In this document: positions 51,448 through 64,000 of the stretch, piece after piece | Layout of the letters: each line of letters begins with the position of its first letter | How positions within the stretch are numbered: position 1 is the stretch's first letter | NCBI RefSeq assembly: GCF_963422355.1 | Contig: NC_085088.1 | Coordinates: forward strand, 203,501-267,500 | From: Corticium candelabrum | Taxonomy: Eukaryota; Porifera; Homoscleromorpha; Homosclerophorida; Plakinidae | DNA: 64,000 nt | Reading direction: 5' to 3' | Translations under genes and position numbers: made by a program | Notes under the pieces: model-generated | Databases searched by the model: none | What the model was told of the DNA's origin: nothing | Seen by the model: the letters and a program-made list of their open reading frames with translations, nothing else

Positions 51448-52089
51448 AGACAGAAGGCTTCCATAAGTATAATACAAACAATGTGTGTGTGGAATGTTTC
51501 TGCAAGGATACATGCTGTGTGTTTTTTTCTGTTTCGTGTGCTAACAGTGTTGATGGGACGCTTTGGGAAAGAGAAGGTTGATGTTTTGGTTGTGTTGAAT
51601 GTTGTCTGGTTGATTGATATCATAGCCTTGAGTTTGTAGCTGCATAAATGTTCTATATTGATTGCATATTAATTAAACTTAAATGGTACAGCAGTACACG
51701 TACATTGGCCATCACTATCGTTAGGTTTGTTGTTTCAGCATGCTGCTTACCTGCTTACTCACCATCTGATTTTCTCTGTGTATTTGCATTTACGTCTGTC
51801 TGTCTGTCTGTCTGTGACAGTGTCTGTCTGTCTGTCTGTCTGTTTCTTCTTATTGTCAACATGACATGTGTACTGTATATGTGTAGTATTTGTCTCTGCA
51901 TTACGGTTGACGAGTGCATCTCATCTAACAGACTTCATTTCACGAACACCATATGTTTTCCACAAATCTAAATACACATGTACTGAGGTTTGAATGCCAT
52001 TCAATAGACTTCATTTTGGGCCTTGTCTGATGCATACAGATAGTTCATGGAAACTACATCATGAAGATACATGACGTTCACTGTCAAAC
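51448..52089. other. Convergent 3' spacer between HAUS4 and the SDR gene
   Basis: 642 bp without a gene. It includes a (TGTC)n tetranucleotide microsatellite at 51795-51843, interrupted by GACAG. Confidence 0.65.
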
Positions 52090-53238
52090 TCACAATTCAT
52101 CTCTAGAATAATGATGATAAATCTCTACTAGTCTTTTATCAAAGGCATCTTGCTTGTCAGCGGGAACGTAAACACTCTTGAAGTCACTTAAAACAGCATC
52201 TCGTTTCTCTTTAGATTGGGGGTTGATCATAGCTTGTTCATAAAATTCAACAGTTTCTCCAATTGCCTGTTTCAGTGATGTTGGTTGCCAATTAAGTTGT
52301 CTTAATGCTTTCTCAATGCTGATTGGTCCACGAGTAACTGAAGGGAAGAAATGGTTTCTTACTGTATTATCAGGTGAGAATATAGGCTCACTGACTTGCA
52401 TTACATCTGCCATATCAAGCAACAGTTGATGAAGGGTTGTGACCTCAGAGAATGCCAAATTGTACATGCTATCTATGTGGTTGGCACTCTCTTTCATGAT
52501 AACAACAATAATTTTTGCAACATCTTTGTTGTACACCAAACTAAGTGGAGAATGCCTCATCCAGTCAAGCATATATATTGGCTGACCAATCATTACATGG
52601 AATCGTATCCACAGTTGGTACCTCCACCAACGATCTGTGTTATCCCTCGGACCAATCACATCTGGCAGTCGTAATATAACATACGGAAACCCTCCATTTT
52701 CTCTTTGTTCTAGAAGTAATTCTTCACATCCAAGTTTCCTGTGTCCATAGTTATCACGAGCATTCAGTTCTCGTCTCTCTGTGTTTGATGCTGGACGAAC
52801 AGCATCCTCTTCTCTGAGGTACTCACTTGAATCTTCCTTCCTCTGGCACACCTCATACACAGAGTCGGTGCTGATATAAATATACACACCAACTCTATCA
52901 GTCAATATGTCGATGATTTCTGCCATATTTCGTGGAACGTATGATGAGAAATCCAACACAAAATCATAAAATTTCTTAGATGAAATAAGCTCGTCGCACT
53001 GCGTGATGCTATTTCTACTGCAATAAATAGGATTGATTCGAGGCGTAATTCTGCTACTAGAATCCCAATAACTATTCCCTCTGTTCAGCAGAGTCAATCT
53101 CACTTTGTCGCCTTCAGACTCCAACAACTGATGGACCGTCTCAGATCCTATAAAACCGTTTCCTCCCAGCACCAACACGTTCGTCACAGCTGCGATACAT
53201 GCAGGAAGAAAGACGATTAAAACAACAATAGACTGCAT
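52090..53238 (-). CDS. Secretory-pathway SDR (NAD-dependent epimerase/dehydratase-like) with RDEL tail
   Basis: Extended short-chain dehydrogenase/reductase-type protein, 382 residues in one exon, starting at ATG 53238. A hydrophobic N-terminus (MQSIVVLIVFLPACIAAVT) looks like a signal peptide. It is followed directly by the dinucleotide-binding strand VLVLGGNGFIG. Later motifs are DFSSYVP, YIYISTDSVYE (the catalytic Ser/Thr region) and YGHRKLGCEELL (YxxxK, the catalytic Tyr-Lys pair), then VILRLPDVIGPRDNTDRW. The extreme C-terminus is HHYSRDEL, an HDEL/KDEL-type ER-retrieval signal. Together this predicts a soluble ER-lumen enzyme. The substrate is unknown; NDP-sugar and steroid-type substrates are both possible for this fold. 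Confidence 0.85.
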   Translation of the reverse strand: MQSIVVLIVFLPACIAAVTNVLVLGGNGFIGSETVHQLLESEGDKVRLTLLNRGNSYWDSSSRITPRINPIYCSRNSITQCDELISSKKFYDFVLDFSSYVPRNMAEIIDILTDRVGVYIYISTDSVYEVCQRKEDSSEYLREEDAVRPASNTERRELNARDNYGHRKLGCEELLLEQRENGGFPYVILRLPDVIGPRDNTDRWWRYQLWIRFHVMIGQPIYMLDWMRHSPLSLVYNKDVAKIIVVIMKESANHIDSMYNLAFSEVTTLHQLLLDMADVMQVSEPIFSPDNTVRNHFFPSVTRGPISIEKALRQLNWQPTSLKQAIGETVEFYEQAMINPQSKEKRDAVLSDFKSVYVPADKQDAFDKRLVEIYHHYSRDEL

Positions 53239-53454
53239 CTGGCTACCGGAAGTAGTGTTACGCCTCGTAGGCACGTGATCATGATCACGTGACCAGTACC
53301 GGCCAGCACCAATAAATAGATTTTAGAGTCTTTGTTTATAATGGAAAAAACCCCGACATCAAATAAACAACCTATACAATAATTCACCTATGCAACATAC
53401 TTTTTATAGATACACTTTCTCTCAAAATGTGTTCACGCTGTGCATTTTAGAAGT
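53239..53454. promoter_or_regulatory. SDR upstream region with CACGTG palindromes
   Basis: 216 bp between the SDR start and the ZDHHC stop, both on the minus strand. It carries GCACGTGATC (53271-53280) and TCACGTGA (53285-53292) within 60 bp of the SDR ATG. A promoter role is inferred. Confidence 0.5.
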
Positions 53455-56022
<2,568 letters not shown>

Positions 56023-56210
56023 AACTAATGATCACACAGTGATGTGAAACTGTCGTTGCCACGGGAATCGGAGGACGCTATTACCCATGCTCGCACATGC
56101 GCACTTAACTTAGCGGTAGCTCGGCGCGCGCACTCTCGGGATTCCAAATCTCCTGTCCCAGTGTGTGATGTGTCAAATACGATTACGCGCAAGACTCAAC
56201 GCAGTCAACG
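56023..56210. promoter_or_regulatory. Shared ZDHHC/TBC1D20 divergent promoter interval
   Basis: 188 bp between divergent start codons, with a GCGCGCG stretch near 56122. It is locally GC-rich compared with its flanks. Promoter role is inferred from position. Confidence 0.55.
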
Positions 56211-59200
56211 ATGGAGAAGCTTTCCAGTTTGGATGGACTACACCGATTGGACTCTTCAGGAGCAGCAAACTCTTCTAGGCGACCTCTGAGCTCAGGTAGG
56301 ACCTACGACACGTAGTAGGCTAACACAACTAGCTATCTAGTAGGAACCAGGGGCCTTATTTGGTGACATTGGAGGTAATGAGCTGCTTGCGCAATGGACA
56401 AATACGGTTATCCGAAACCTAGCAGAGGAAATTAGGTGAAGCAAGGAATGAAGAAGTATCGGCGGGACATGAGGCGGGACATGAGGTGTACCGCCTGAAT
56501 TTGTGCAACAAATTGCCAAGTGTATTGCTACAGTACAGTACAAGTTCCGGGAGTATTATAGTTACTGTTTTCTATCTAAAAATTTTGGAAAATTACAGCA
56601 CAAACAATTGTTTTCATTAATTATTCTACACTATACACACTTAATTTGTATATTTATTTACAATTTGTATATTTATTTACAAATACTTAATTATACTCTT
56701 AATAATTAATTAACTCGCACTTTATATGTTTATCAGCAAACAAATGGCCACAAACTTATCGTTTCAAATAATTAATATAGTTTTTAGTTATATCAGTGTT
56801 TCGTTTAGGTGTGGATGCAGAGCAGAGAAGGCAGAAGGTCCGTGATGTGAATAAAGCATTAGAACATGATCCGGTTGATGTGACTGCACTGCGCAAAATT
56901 GCACTATCTTCTGGTGGTCTAATCAATGAGCATCTTAGACAGAGAGTGTGGCCTAAATTGCTGGCTGTCGACGTTCATTTGCCAGTCACCTACCCTGCTG
57001 ATTTCGAGAGACATAAAGACTTTGACCAAGTGAAACTGGATGTGAGGAGATCAGACAGGCGGTTTCCACCTGGAGTCAGAGCACGGTTTCGCCGCTTCAA
57101 ACAGCAAGAACTAACAGAGGTCATTATGAAAGTATTGTCTATATGCATACAATCCAAGCTACACTACTATCAGGTATGTTGGAGTGAAACAAGATTTTTT
57201 GCAACAAAATTACACAATGATTATAACTACTTCTGAAGTAAAGTTTGGTTTGGTGTGCTTTGCAATGAATAATTAGGAAATGCTGAAACATGGGATGATT
57301 TTGGACCGACTATAATTCTGTTTGTCTTGTTAGTTAACGTCTTGTGTGGTTGTCTGTTTCTTAGCTAGCTTTGCATCAGTCTTCTATTTATCTGTCATGT
57401 GTCTGTTTATTTAGTTATATGTTTGTTTATCTGTTTGTTCAGTTGAAGGTTGTCTGTCTTTTTTGTCTGTTTATTATTTTGTAGGAGATATGTTTATTAA
57501 TATTAATAAAAGGTATTGTATCGTGTGTATGTAGGGCTTTCATGAACTGGCTGTTCCTTTTTTGTTGGTGTGTGGCTCTGACATTTGCTGTCGACTGTTG
57601 GTCCAGCTTTGTCATTCACATCTTCGGTGAGTTTCTGAGTAGATCATGTTACACACATGCTACTGAGCAGTGCATGTGAAATGTTTGAAACATTACAAGA
57701 GACATAAATCGGGGTCTTGCCCATTTGGAGATGTTCTTTCTGATAATTTCATAAGGCTGGATGGCAGGGTATCTGTTGATTTACTTTTTTTATAAAATGT
57801 AAATTATTGGGTGGAGCTGTCTGGCTTTTTGTCCTTTTCTACTGAAACACAAGGACATGACCATTATTAGAGTAGAATCAAGGTATTTTGTGATAAATTT
57901 TTTGTGCAGTGAGTACATGGGTGTGTCCATGTCAGAAGCAAATGTCCTGCTGGATTTCCTGTATCCTCTCATTGCAGAACATGATGATGAACTGGAGAGA
58001 TTTCTAGTCAGGTGATAGCACTTTGAATAACTGATCGATTGCGGAGTGGCTACTGCATTCTTTCTCTCCTTTAGATCTGAAGTAGGGACAGTGTTTAGTC
58101 TGAGTTGGATGATCACTTGGTTCAGCCATGTCTTACCTGATCTCAGCATGGTCTATCGACTGTATGATGTATTTCTGGCATCACATCCACTCTTTCCCAT
58201 ATATCTTGTTGCTATGGTCTGTTTGTGCTTTCTGTGTACAAAAAAGGGACAATGATGTAATGGTTTGTTGTGTGCAGATTGTTTTAGACAAACGGAAAGA
58301 GATTTTGTCTGTGGATTGTGAACTGAGTGCTGTGCATTCAGTATTGAGTCATTTGATTAATGAACATCTTCCCATGGAAGTCCTTATCTCCAAGTCCATT
58401 AATTTTTTCAAGCAGAATCCACCAGCAATGCTGGCATCAAGACACAGACTAGACATTGACAAGAGGTATGTATAACACTGTTTTGAAGAGGTAAAGTCTA
58501 GCAATCATCTCAGTTGAGTAGCCTGAATTACATATATTATCTCGATAATCTGATGTCTGGATGAGAGGCTATTTCAACACACTTCTGTTGGAGGAAGGGC
58601 GGATGTGTGCTGATCTGTTTTGATGTGTGTTGTTGTGCATTGTTGCTCTGTTGTTGCCGATCGTAGCGAGGTTTCTAATCCGGGTCGCACAACAGAAAGG
58701 GGCGTGGTCCTATATGGCTATCTATCAAGCTCTTGGTATATAAATCTGTGGGTACACACAAATCTCAAATTTCTCCTCTCCACGACCACGTTTCATACTA
58801 AGACCTACTTTAAAAAATTGTTTTGGTGTCCGACTATAGATCAGTCTAAGAATTATTCGTGCAAGTGACCAAACTGGGATGCCTCATAAAGTTCTGTCGC
58901 CCCATCCTTTTTGTATTGTAGGTAGGGCTTGTGTGTACTTGACAACTGAGAAACATCTTCAGAAGCTGACTGGTAACCACTATGCCACCTACAGTCAACT
59001 ATTCACACTGTTGTTACATGTACTGTCTAGCTAGGGTTTGGCGTTTCTGTAGATGGTTAGAAAACTCAGTTGCGTGTGTTCACCAACTCGAGGCGCCAGC
59101 TACAGATACTGTACAACTAGTTAGGAGCTATAAGGCTACGATCAGAAGACTGGTCTATGAACATTGGGTGGCCATGTTTGTGTTTGTTAGATTTCTTAAT

Positions 59201-59691
59201 TAAGGGTTCCAGCTTCAGACTAATGATAATCTTAATTAATAGCAACTTCTATTTATCGTAATTGATTAATTAGTAAATAACTACTCAGCGTCAACACAAC
59301 ACTACTTTTTGGATTTTCTGCATTCTTAATTAATCCTAACCAGATGGTAAGTGGTGGGTTTGAGTATATTGTCATGAACTAGAACATCTTTCGTTTGTTG
59401 TGCAAAACCAGCTATATGTAGAAATGGATGTAGAATAGCTGTTGTGACTGATAAGGTTTCAGTCTTGTTTTGTGTTGTGATAGTCTTGTGATGGCTGGTT
59501 ACAGAAGTTTGCAAGAAAAATTACTGAGGCAGAGACCAGATCGAATCCTTCGGTCTCGCTTGAAGAAAAATCAACAAAAGGACAGTAAAGACAGTGGCAT
59601 GCTTTCTATTCAGTCTGTAGCTCAAGTTGCTGCGTGGACGTTTTCTGTCGCTTTTGGAGCCGCTGCATATCTTTTGTATGAATCTTGGTAA
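56211..59691 (+). CDS. TBC1D20: TBC1D20 homologue, Rab GTPase-activating protein
   Basis: ER-anchored RabGAP; the human enzyme acts on Rab1 and Rab18. Seven exons: 56211-56295, 56809-57173, 57535-57626, 57910-58011, 58075-58216, 58278-58465, 59484-59691; 393 residues (human 403). The TBC domain has RQRVWPKLL and FDQVKLDVRRSDRRFPPG (the Arg-finger region), LHYYQGFHELAVPFLLV (the catalytic Gln finger YxQG), EVGTVFSLSWMITWFSHVLPD and RLYDVFLASHPLFPIY. The C-terminal exon keeps QEKLLRQRPDRILRSRL (human ASAQQRPDMVLRQRF) and a tail-anchor hydrophobic segment AFGAAAYLLYESW at the end. Intron 6 contains copy 2 of the dispersed repeat. Confidence 0.94.
58656..59123. repeat. Dispersed repeat family, copy 2 (TBC1D20 intron 6)
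   Basis: Collinear with 19783-21037 in the blocks listed there but uninterrupted and about 470 bp long. It starts GCCGATCGTAGCGAGGTTTC and ends ACTGTACAACTAGTTA. Internal differences show the copies are old. Confidence 0.75.
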
Positions 59692-60033
59692 TGTAACGAA
59701 GTAGACTTGTCTCTGCAATGTGTCGTTGCTACCGGGTTGACGGAGTGCCTCTGACAGTTAAGTGTAAACATGTGGCAGCCGGGTGGTGGCAAGTTTATAG
59801 CTGCATGACGTCTTTGCTCAGTTTAAAATCTAGTGTAGATACGCGCTGAGTCACTTTCCGTTGCTGTTAGTCTTTAGGAGTAGGACTACTCTCTGACTCT
59901 AACGCACAGTTTTGCTTCTACCAAGGTTTGTAGGTCTCAATTGAACGTAAGATTTCTTAGTTAATTATCACTTTCTCAACCAAGCAACGGGTGTGTTTAC
60001 ATCTCATTCAAGTGAATTGAGGAAGGATCAAAT
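59692..60033. other. Spacer between TBC1D20 and the mucin-like gene
   Basis: 342 bp. Presumably the 3' UTR of TBC1D20 and the promoter of the next gene. No gene or repeat is seen. Confidence 0.55.
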
Positions 60034-63000
60034 ATGTTTCTCCTTTGCTACATCTTTTTTGTTTTGGGCTTAAGAGGTACTCATACAATACCTTGTTGAC
60101 TTATCTCTTCCAATCAGTGGTAGCATCTAATCTGCGTTTGTAGGAATGGATTTAGCAAACGGACAGATTATGGTGGAACCAATTTCATCGTCAATCTGGA
60201 TTGGTCAGTTTTCATCCACAAACTTTTGTTGCATAGAACAATTTCTCCCTCTCCAGATGTAGTGTACTCCACTATGGCAATTCCTGCTCCTACTCCATTG
60301 CCTGCTCCTACTTCAGTGTCAAAAGGAGGTGAGGGCACTCAAGCCTTTAGTTGTGATAACACTTTATTGAATGTTGGCATGCAGTTCAATTTCAATTTGG
60401 TGAGGATGCTGGTGATACGATGGCTGAGTTGACCAATGACGACTGTTCTGATCCTGTCAAACTGGATAGTGGACCAGTACCTGTATTTGATGGACATGTG
60501 TCCAGATTGCACGTAAATATGTTGCTTTTGGTGTAAGATTAAATTTGCAAAGTATTTTGTTGTGCCTTTAGGTTTGTTCAAATGGAATTATTTCAGGCAA
60601 CAAGCCATTTAAATTATCTACTCCTCAGTTCTTTCCTGGAGACAAAGCAGTACGAGAGAGGGTTTTGTTTGCTCCATTTTGGGCTAATATTGATCTTCAA
60701 CAAGAGGGAAAGATTTGGTATCGAGTTCATTTGAGACCAGACAACACCACTCGGAAAGCTGATTCAATAGTTCACAATATAACTGGGCAACACAATGAGT
60801 TCAAATCAGCTGTAGTTGCAATTGTAACATGGGAAGATGTACAAAATTTTCCAGCCGATAATGGAAATTACAGTGATGAGTTTTCAGACCTTGAAAATAC
60901 ATTTCAGGCTGTAATTGTTTCTGATGGAACAAACACATTCATCTTGTACATCTATATTGACATAGAATGGTCAGGTCGGTGGGGTTTTGGCGCAGTAGTA
61001 GGTTACAATGCTGGAGATGGCAAGAACTACTTGAATTACCCAGGATCTAAAACAGAAGCTATTTCTAATATTGATGATTTGGAAAGCGGGAACTTCACTG
61101 GAATTGTACTCTTTCATTTGACTCCTTTTGCAAATACGAGTAACAGAGCTGCATTTGAGTGTCACCAGTGGCATTTTCTTGATCGGCTTCGTTTTGGAGA
61201 TAAACCATCTTGGACACAATTTCTTTCTCCTGTTCCCTCTTCTATTTCACAGGCATCTAGCGATACACGTTACCTGAAAATAGATTCCTTGTTTGGTGCT
61301 TCTTGCTTCATTTCACTTCATGTACATTCTGTTGTCATTGATGGTGACGAATTGTTTCCAACTACATTGAGTTGTTATGGTGACAGGGGAGAGTTAGATA
61401 TTACAGCTAGCAGCTCTAGTCCACATCGTCCTTTAATCTCACAGCAAAGAATTGACCATGAGCTACATGGAAACCCTATCAGCTTATGTTGTGTTCATTC
61501 TAAACATTGCCACCTATATCATGAACGTAGACCTGGCATGTCATCTGATGGGTATATGCCTCCTCTACTTCAGAGTTAGTTATTTTTATCAATTTGATTA
61601 TGAAATAATTTTGAATGTTTATAATTTGTAATAGGTTGGTCTTTTGGTGACCCTCACATACGCACATTTGATGGAAATTTTTATACATTCAATGGCCATG
61701 GAGAATACATTCTTTTTAAGACAAGGAATAATTCCTTTGTTCTTGAAGCTCGTGCTGAACCACTTTCAGGTGCTAATGCTACTGTGTATACAGCCTTCTC
61801 AATGGCTGAATTTCCACCTGGCAGTAATTTCACAGAAGGATATCAAAATACTACAATTGTTCATGTGCAACTGACAGACAGCAATTTGCTGGAAGTATGG
61901 ACTTTTGGGGGAAACAATACAAATTGGACTGATGTGACCTTGTCAGCTGGTAATTTATTATTTCTACAAGGAGTTGTTCTTTCACAACCAAACGATAAGA
62001 CATTGGTGGCTGTGTTTAGTCAACAGATAGCAATTCAAGTGGAAGCAAAAACAGCATTGCTAGGTGTCGTTGTTTCTTCAGATGATGACTCTATGGGAGG
62101 CACAAGTGGATTACTAGGATTGTTGGACAGCAATCCAGAGAATGACTTCATAACTCGGAATGGAACTATATTACAACCTGATAGTACCAGCAGAAGTATA
62201 CATTTTGACTTTGGACAATCTTGTAAATATTTTAAACATTACATTTGTGTCACGTTTGTATGACCTGTTGATTCTTTAGGGCAAATTACGGTTGAGGAAT
62301 CGTTGTTCTACTATCCTGATGGACTTGGACCAGATGACTTTCTTTATTCTGATTATGAACCTTCGTTTCATGATGAAGTGAATTTGACTAGTCTTGCAAG
62401 TCCTGCAGTGATTAGTGCATGTAGAGGAGATGCCCAATGCTTGTTTGATGGTGTGGTGACTGGTGACATTGAAATAGCCACACAGACATTACAAACACAA
62501 GAGGAGAATGAAGCTGATTTGGCATATTTGAGTATTATTTACGGGGTAGTTAATGTGTAATCTCGTTTCAATTTTTCTTGTGTTTTTGATAGGAAATAGT
62601 GCTCCAACAATTAAAGGCAATGACACATTGTTTGCAATTGTCAATAAGACGTCTTTCTATCACTTTTCAGTATCGGATGTGAATGACACATTCAATGTCA
62701 CTATTTATAGGAGTCATGGGAGGTACCCACCTGATGAATTCATACTTGAGAAGGAGTCAAACGGCTACTATAACTTTACATGGACACCAAAATCAACTAA
62801 ACCTGTAACAATTAAATTTTTAGCAACTGATTCTCATGGTGCTTCATCAGTGTTACAACCATTGGTACAACTGTGTGGTTGTAAGTTGGATCTTGGAGCA
62901 AAGTGTATTGAGAGTGATAACGACATAGCTGAACATAATTTTGTACTGCTGGATTGCAGCTGTGACTTAGGTCGGGTGATTGTTGTTACATGTTTGTCAT

Positions 63001-63391
63001 TTGTTGCTCATATATGGATTGGTTCTTGTACCCATGTCTATATAGCTTATACTGGTCAAGACTGCAGTGAGGATTTTGATGGCTGCAGTGAAAAAAATTG
63101 CTTTCCTGGTGTGACTTGCACTGATAATCGAGCTCCTCTTCGTGGAGCAACTTGTGGACCTTGTCCTCAAGGCACCGAATCTTTCAAGGAAACCTGCATT
63201 GGTAAGGTGGATGTTCCTGGTCTTGATGATTGTAATAACTTGATTGTTTCTTTGTTGTTTTGCAGATGTGAATGAATGCAGCAGCAACAGCGATAACTCT
63301 TGTGAACAGATCTGTGTGAATACTTTAGGTAGCTACAGTTGTGAATGCAATTCAGGGTTCACTCTTAATGGAGATGGACAGTCTTGTACAG
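60034..63391 (+). CDS. Secreted or membrane NIDO-AMOP-VWD-EGF protein (mucin-4-like), 3' partial
   Basis: Extracellular multidomain protein. Exons 60034-60076, 60144-60203, 60257-60328, 60385-60512, 60572-61574, 61635-62222, 62280-62531, 62593-62970, 63046-63201, 63266-63391; about 935 visible residues. It begins MFLLCYIFFVLGLRG, a signal peptide. A short Pro/Ala/Thr linker precedes a NIDO domain (QFGEDAGDT, FAPFWANIDLQQEGKIWYR, then WGFGAVVGYNAGDG). Next are an AMOP-like Cys region (CHQWHFLDR ... SLCCVHSKHCHLYHERRP), a VWD domain (SFGDPHIRTFDGNFYTFNGHGEYIL and GLLGLLDSNPENDF), a cadherin-like or Ig-like module, and EGF modules. The last one is a calcium-binding EGF (DVNECSSNSDNSCEQICVNTLGSYSCEC). 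This NIDO-AMOP-VWD order is that of MUC4. The donor after 63391 is GC (GGCAAGT). The gene continues past the window. Confidence 0.88.
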
Positions 63392-63452
63392 GCAAGTGAA
63401 ATATCTTTCTTTCATCTTGGTGAAACAACAGGTGCATGATTGTTTCTAGTAA

Positions 63453-64000
63453 CAGGGGCGTAGCCAGGAATGTACCCCAAAATATGGAAAGGGGGTTTCC
63501 GGATTTGATACAGCAATAGCCATGCCCCAAAACCACGCCTGCAATGGGTGGATTGCCAGTAAATTTAGCTTTACTTAATGATTTGACCTCTAACTTAAGT
63601 CTTTAACAGTCACTAGCCAGTATTAGGCCACGAGTGTGCGCACGCATAGATTCCAACAATGTCATACGTATACGTATTTGCACTATATGGAACTGTTCCG
63701 AAGATAATCTATTACTCTGAACCTTCTTTGTCACTAACTAAAGTATCCTGCAGAAGCATTCTACGAGGACGTTATCTGGAAAATATGTTAATAATTTCAT
63801 CTAAATTCAGATCCATGCCATAGTTAACGTGCATGAGTGCCAACCCAGTCAGTCTCTCCTCGGCCATTGTTGTACGCAGGTATGTCTTAAGTCTCCGTAG
63901 AACGCTAATGCTCCTCTCGCATTCACAGTTGGTGTGTGGCAAGGTAGAGACAATTCGCAACAACTGGCGGATGTTTGGAAACATAGTCTCATTAGCATGG
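63453..64000 (-). mobile_element. hAT-type transposon end with transposase C-terminus, partial
   Basis: Starts with CAGGGGCGTAGCCAGG at 63453, a typical hAT terminal sequence. On the minus strand a stretch 63984-63772 reads ...RIVSTLPHTNCECERSISVLRRLKTYLR...EERLTGLALMHV, the conserved hAT C-terminal dimerisation motif of transposases. The element runs off the window, probably inside an intron of the preceding gene. Whether the transposase is intact upstream cannot be seen. Confidence 0.85.

Overview
The window is animal nuclear DNA. It is AT-rich, gene-dense and split by mostly short introns (about 50-400 bp), with long (CA)n/(GT)n tracts and many small transposon remnants. The first gene is a cadherin with EGF and laminin-G modules and a tail that keeps both the p120-catenin and beta-catenin binding motifs. 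Together with the other metazoan genes and the compact introns this suggests an early-branching animal, most likely a sponge (possibly a homoscleromorph). That placement is inference. A placozoan or cnidarian cannot be excluded from the sequence alone.

Layout. 1-16708 is the 3' part of the giant classical-type cadherin, with a coding exon of at least 14.5 kb. 17068-19620 is intronless SART3. 19783-21037 is a repeat carrying a nested MITE. 21098-23989 is TTC5. 24512-26096 (-) OXA1L and 26205-27106 (+) CIAO2B are divergent, and CIAO2B has an AT-AC (U12-type) intron. 27379-29657 (-) PIGM and 29915-31078 (+) CMC2 are divergent. 31236-31907 (-) is an unrecognised basic protein, divergent from ATMIN (32066-33523, +). 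34027-34943 is a peroxisomal enoyl-CoA isomerase-like protein. 35383-37357 CENPN and 37560-41892 RPP40 are in tandem; RPP40 carries an antisense LINE fragment in one intron. 42379-49502 (-) UBA2 (18 exons) is divergent from HAUS4 (49787-51447, +). 52090-53238 (-) is a secretory SDR-family protein ending in RDEL. 53455-56022 (-) is a ZDHHC1-like palmitoyltransferase, divergent from TBC1D20 (56211-59691, +). 60034 to the end is the 5' part of a secreted NIDO-AMOP-VWD-EGF (mucin-4-like) gene, followed by the end of a hAT-type element.

Most genes are single-copy housekeeping genes: splicing, mitochondrial assembly, GPI anchors, Fe-S delivery, SUMO, kinetochore, augmin, RNase P and ER/Rab control. 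They are not a pathway cluster. Five divergent pairs share start-to-start gaps of only 108-284 bp, so they probably have bidirectional promoters. Exons were joined by hand from splice signals, reading frame and remembered family alignments; the joins given keep frame throughout. No homology search was run.
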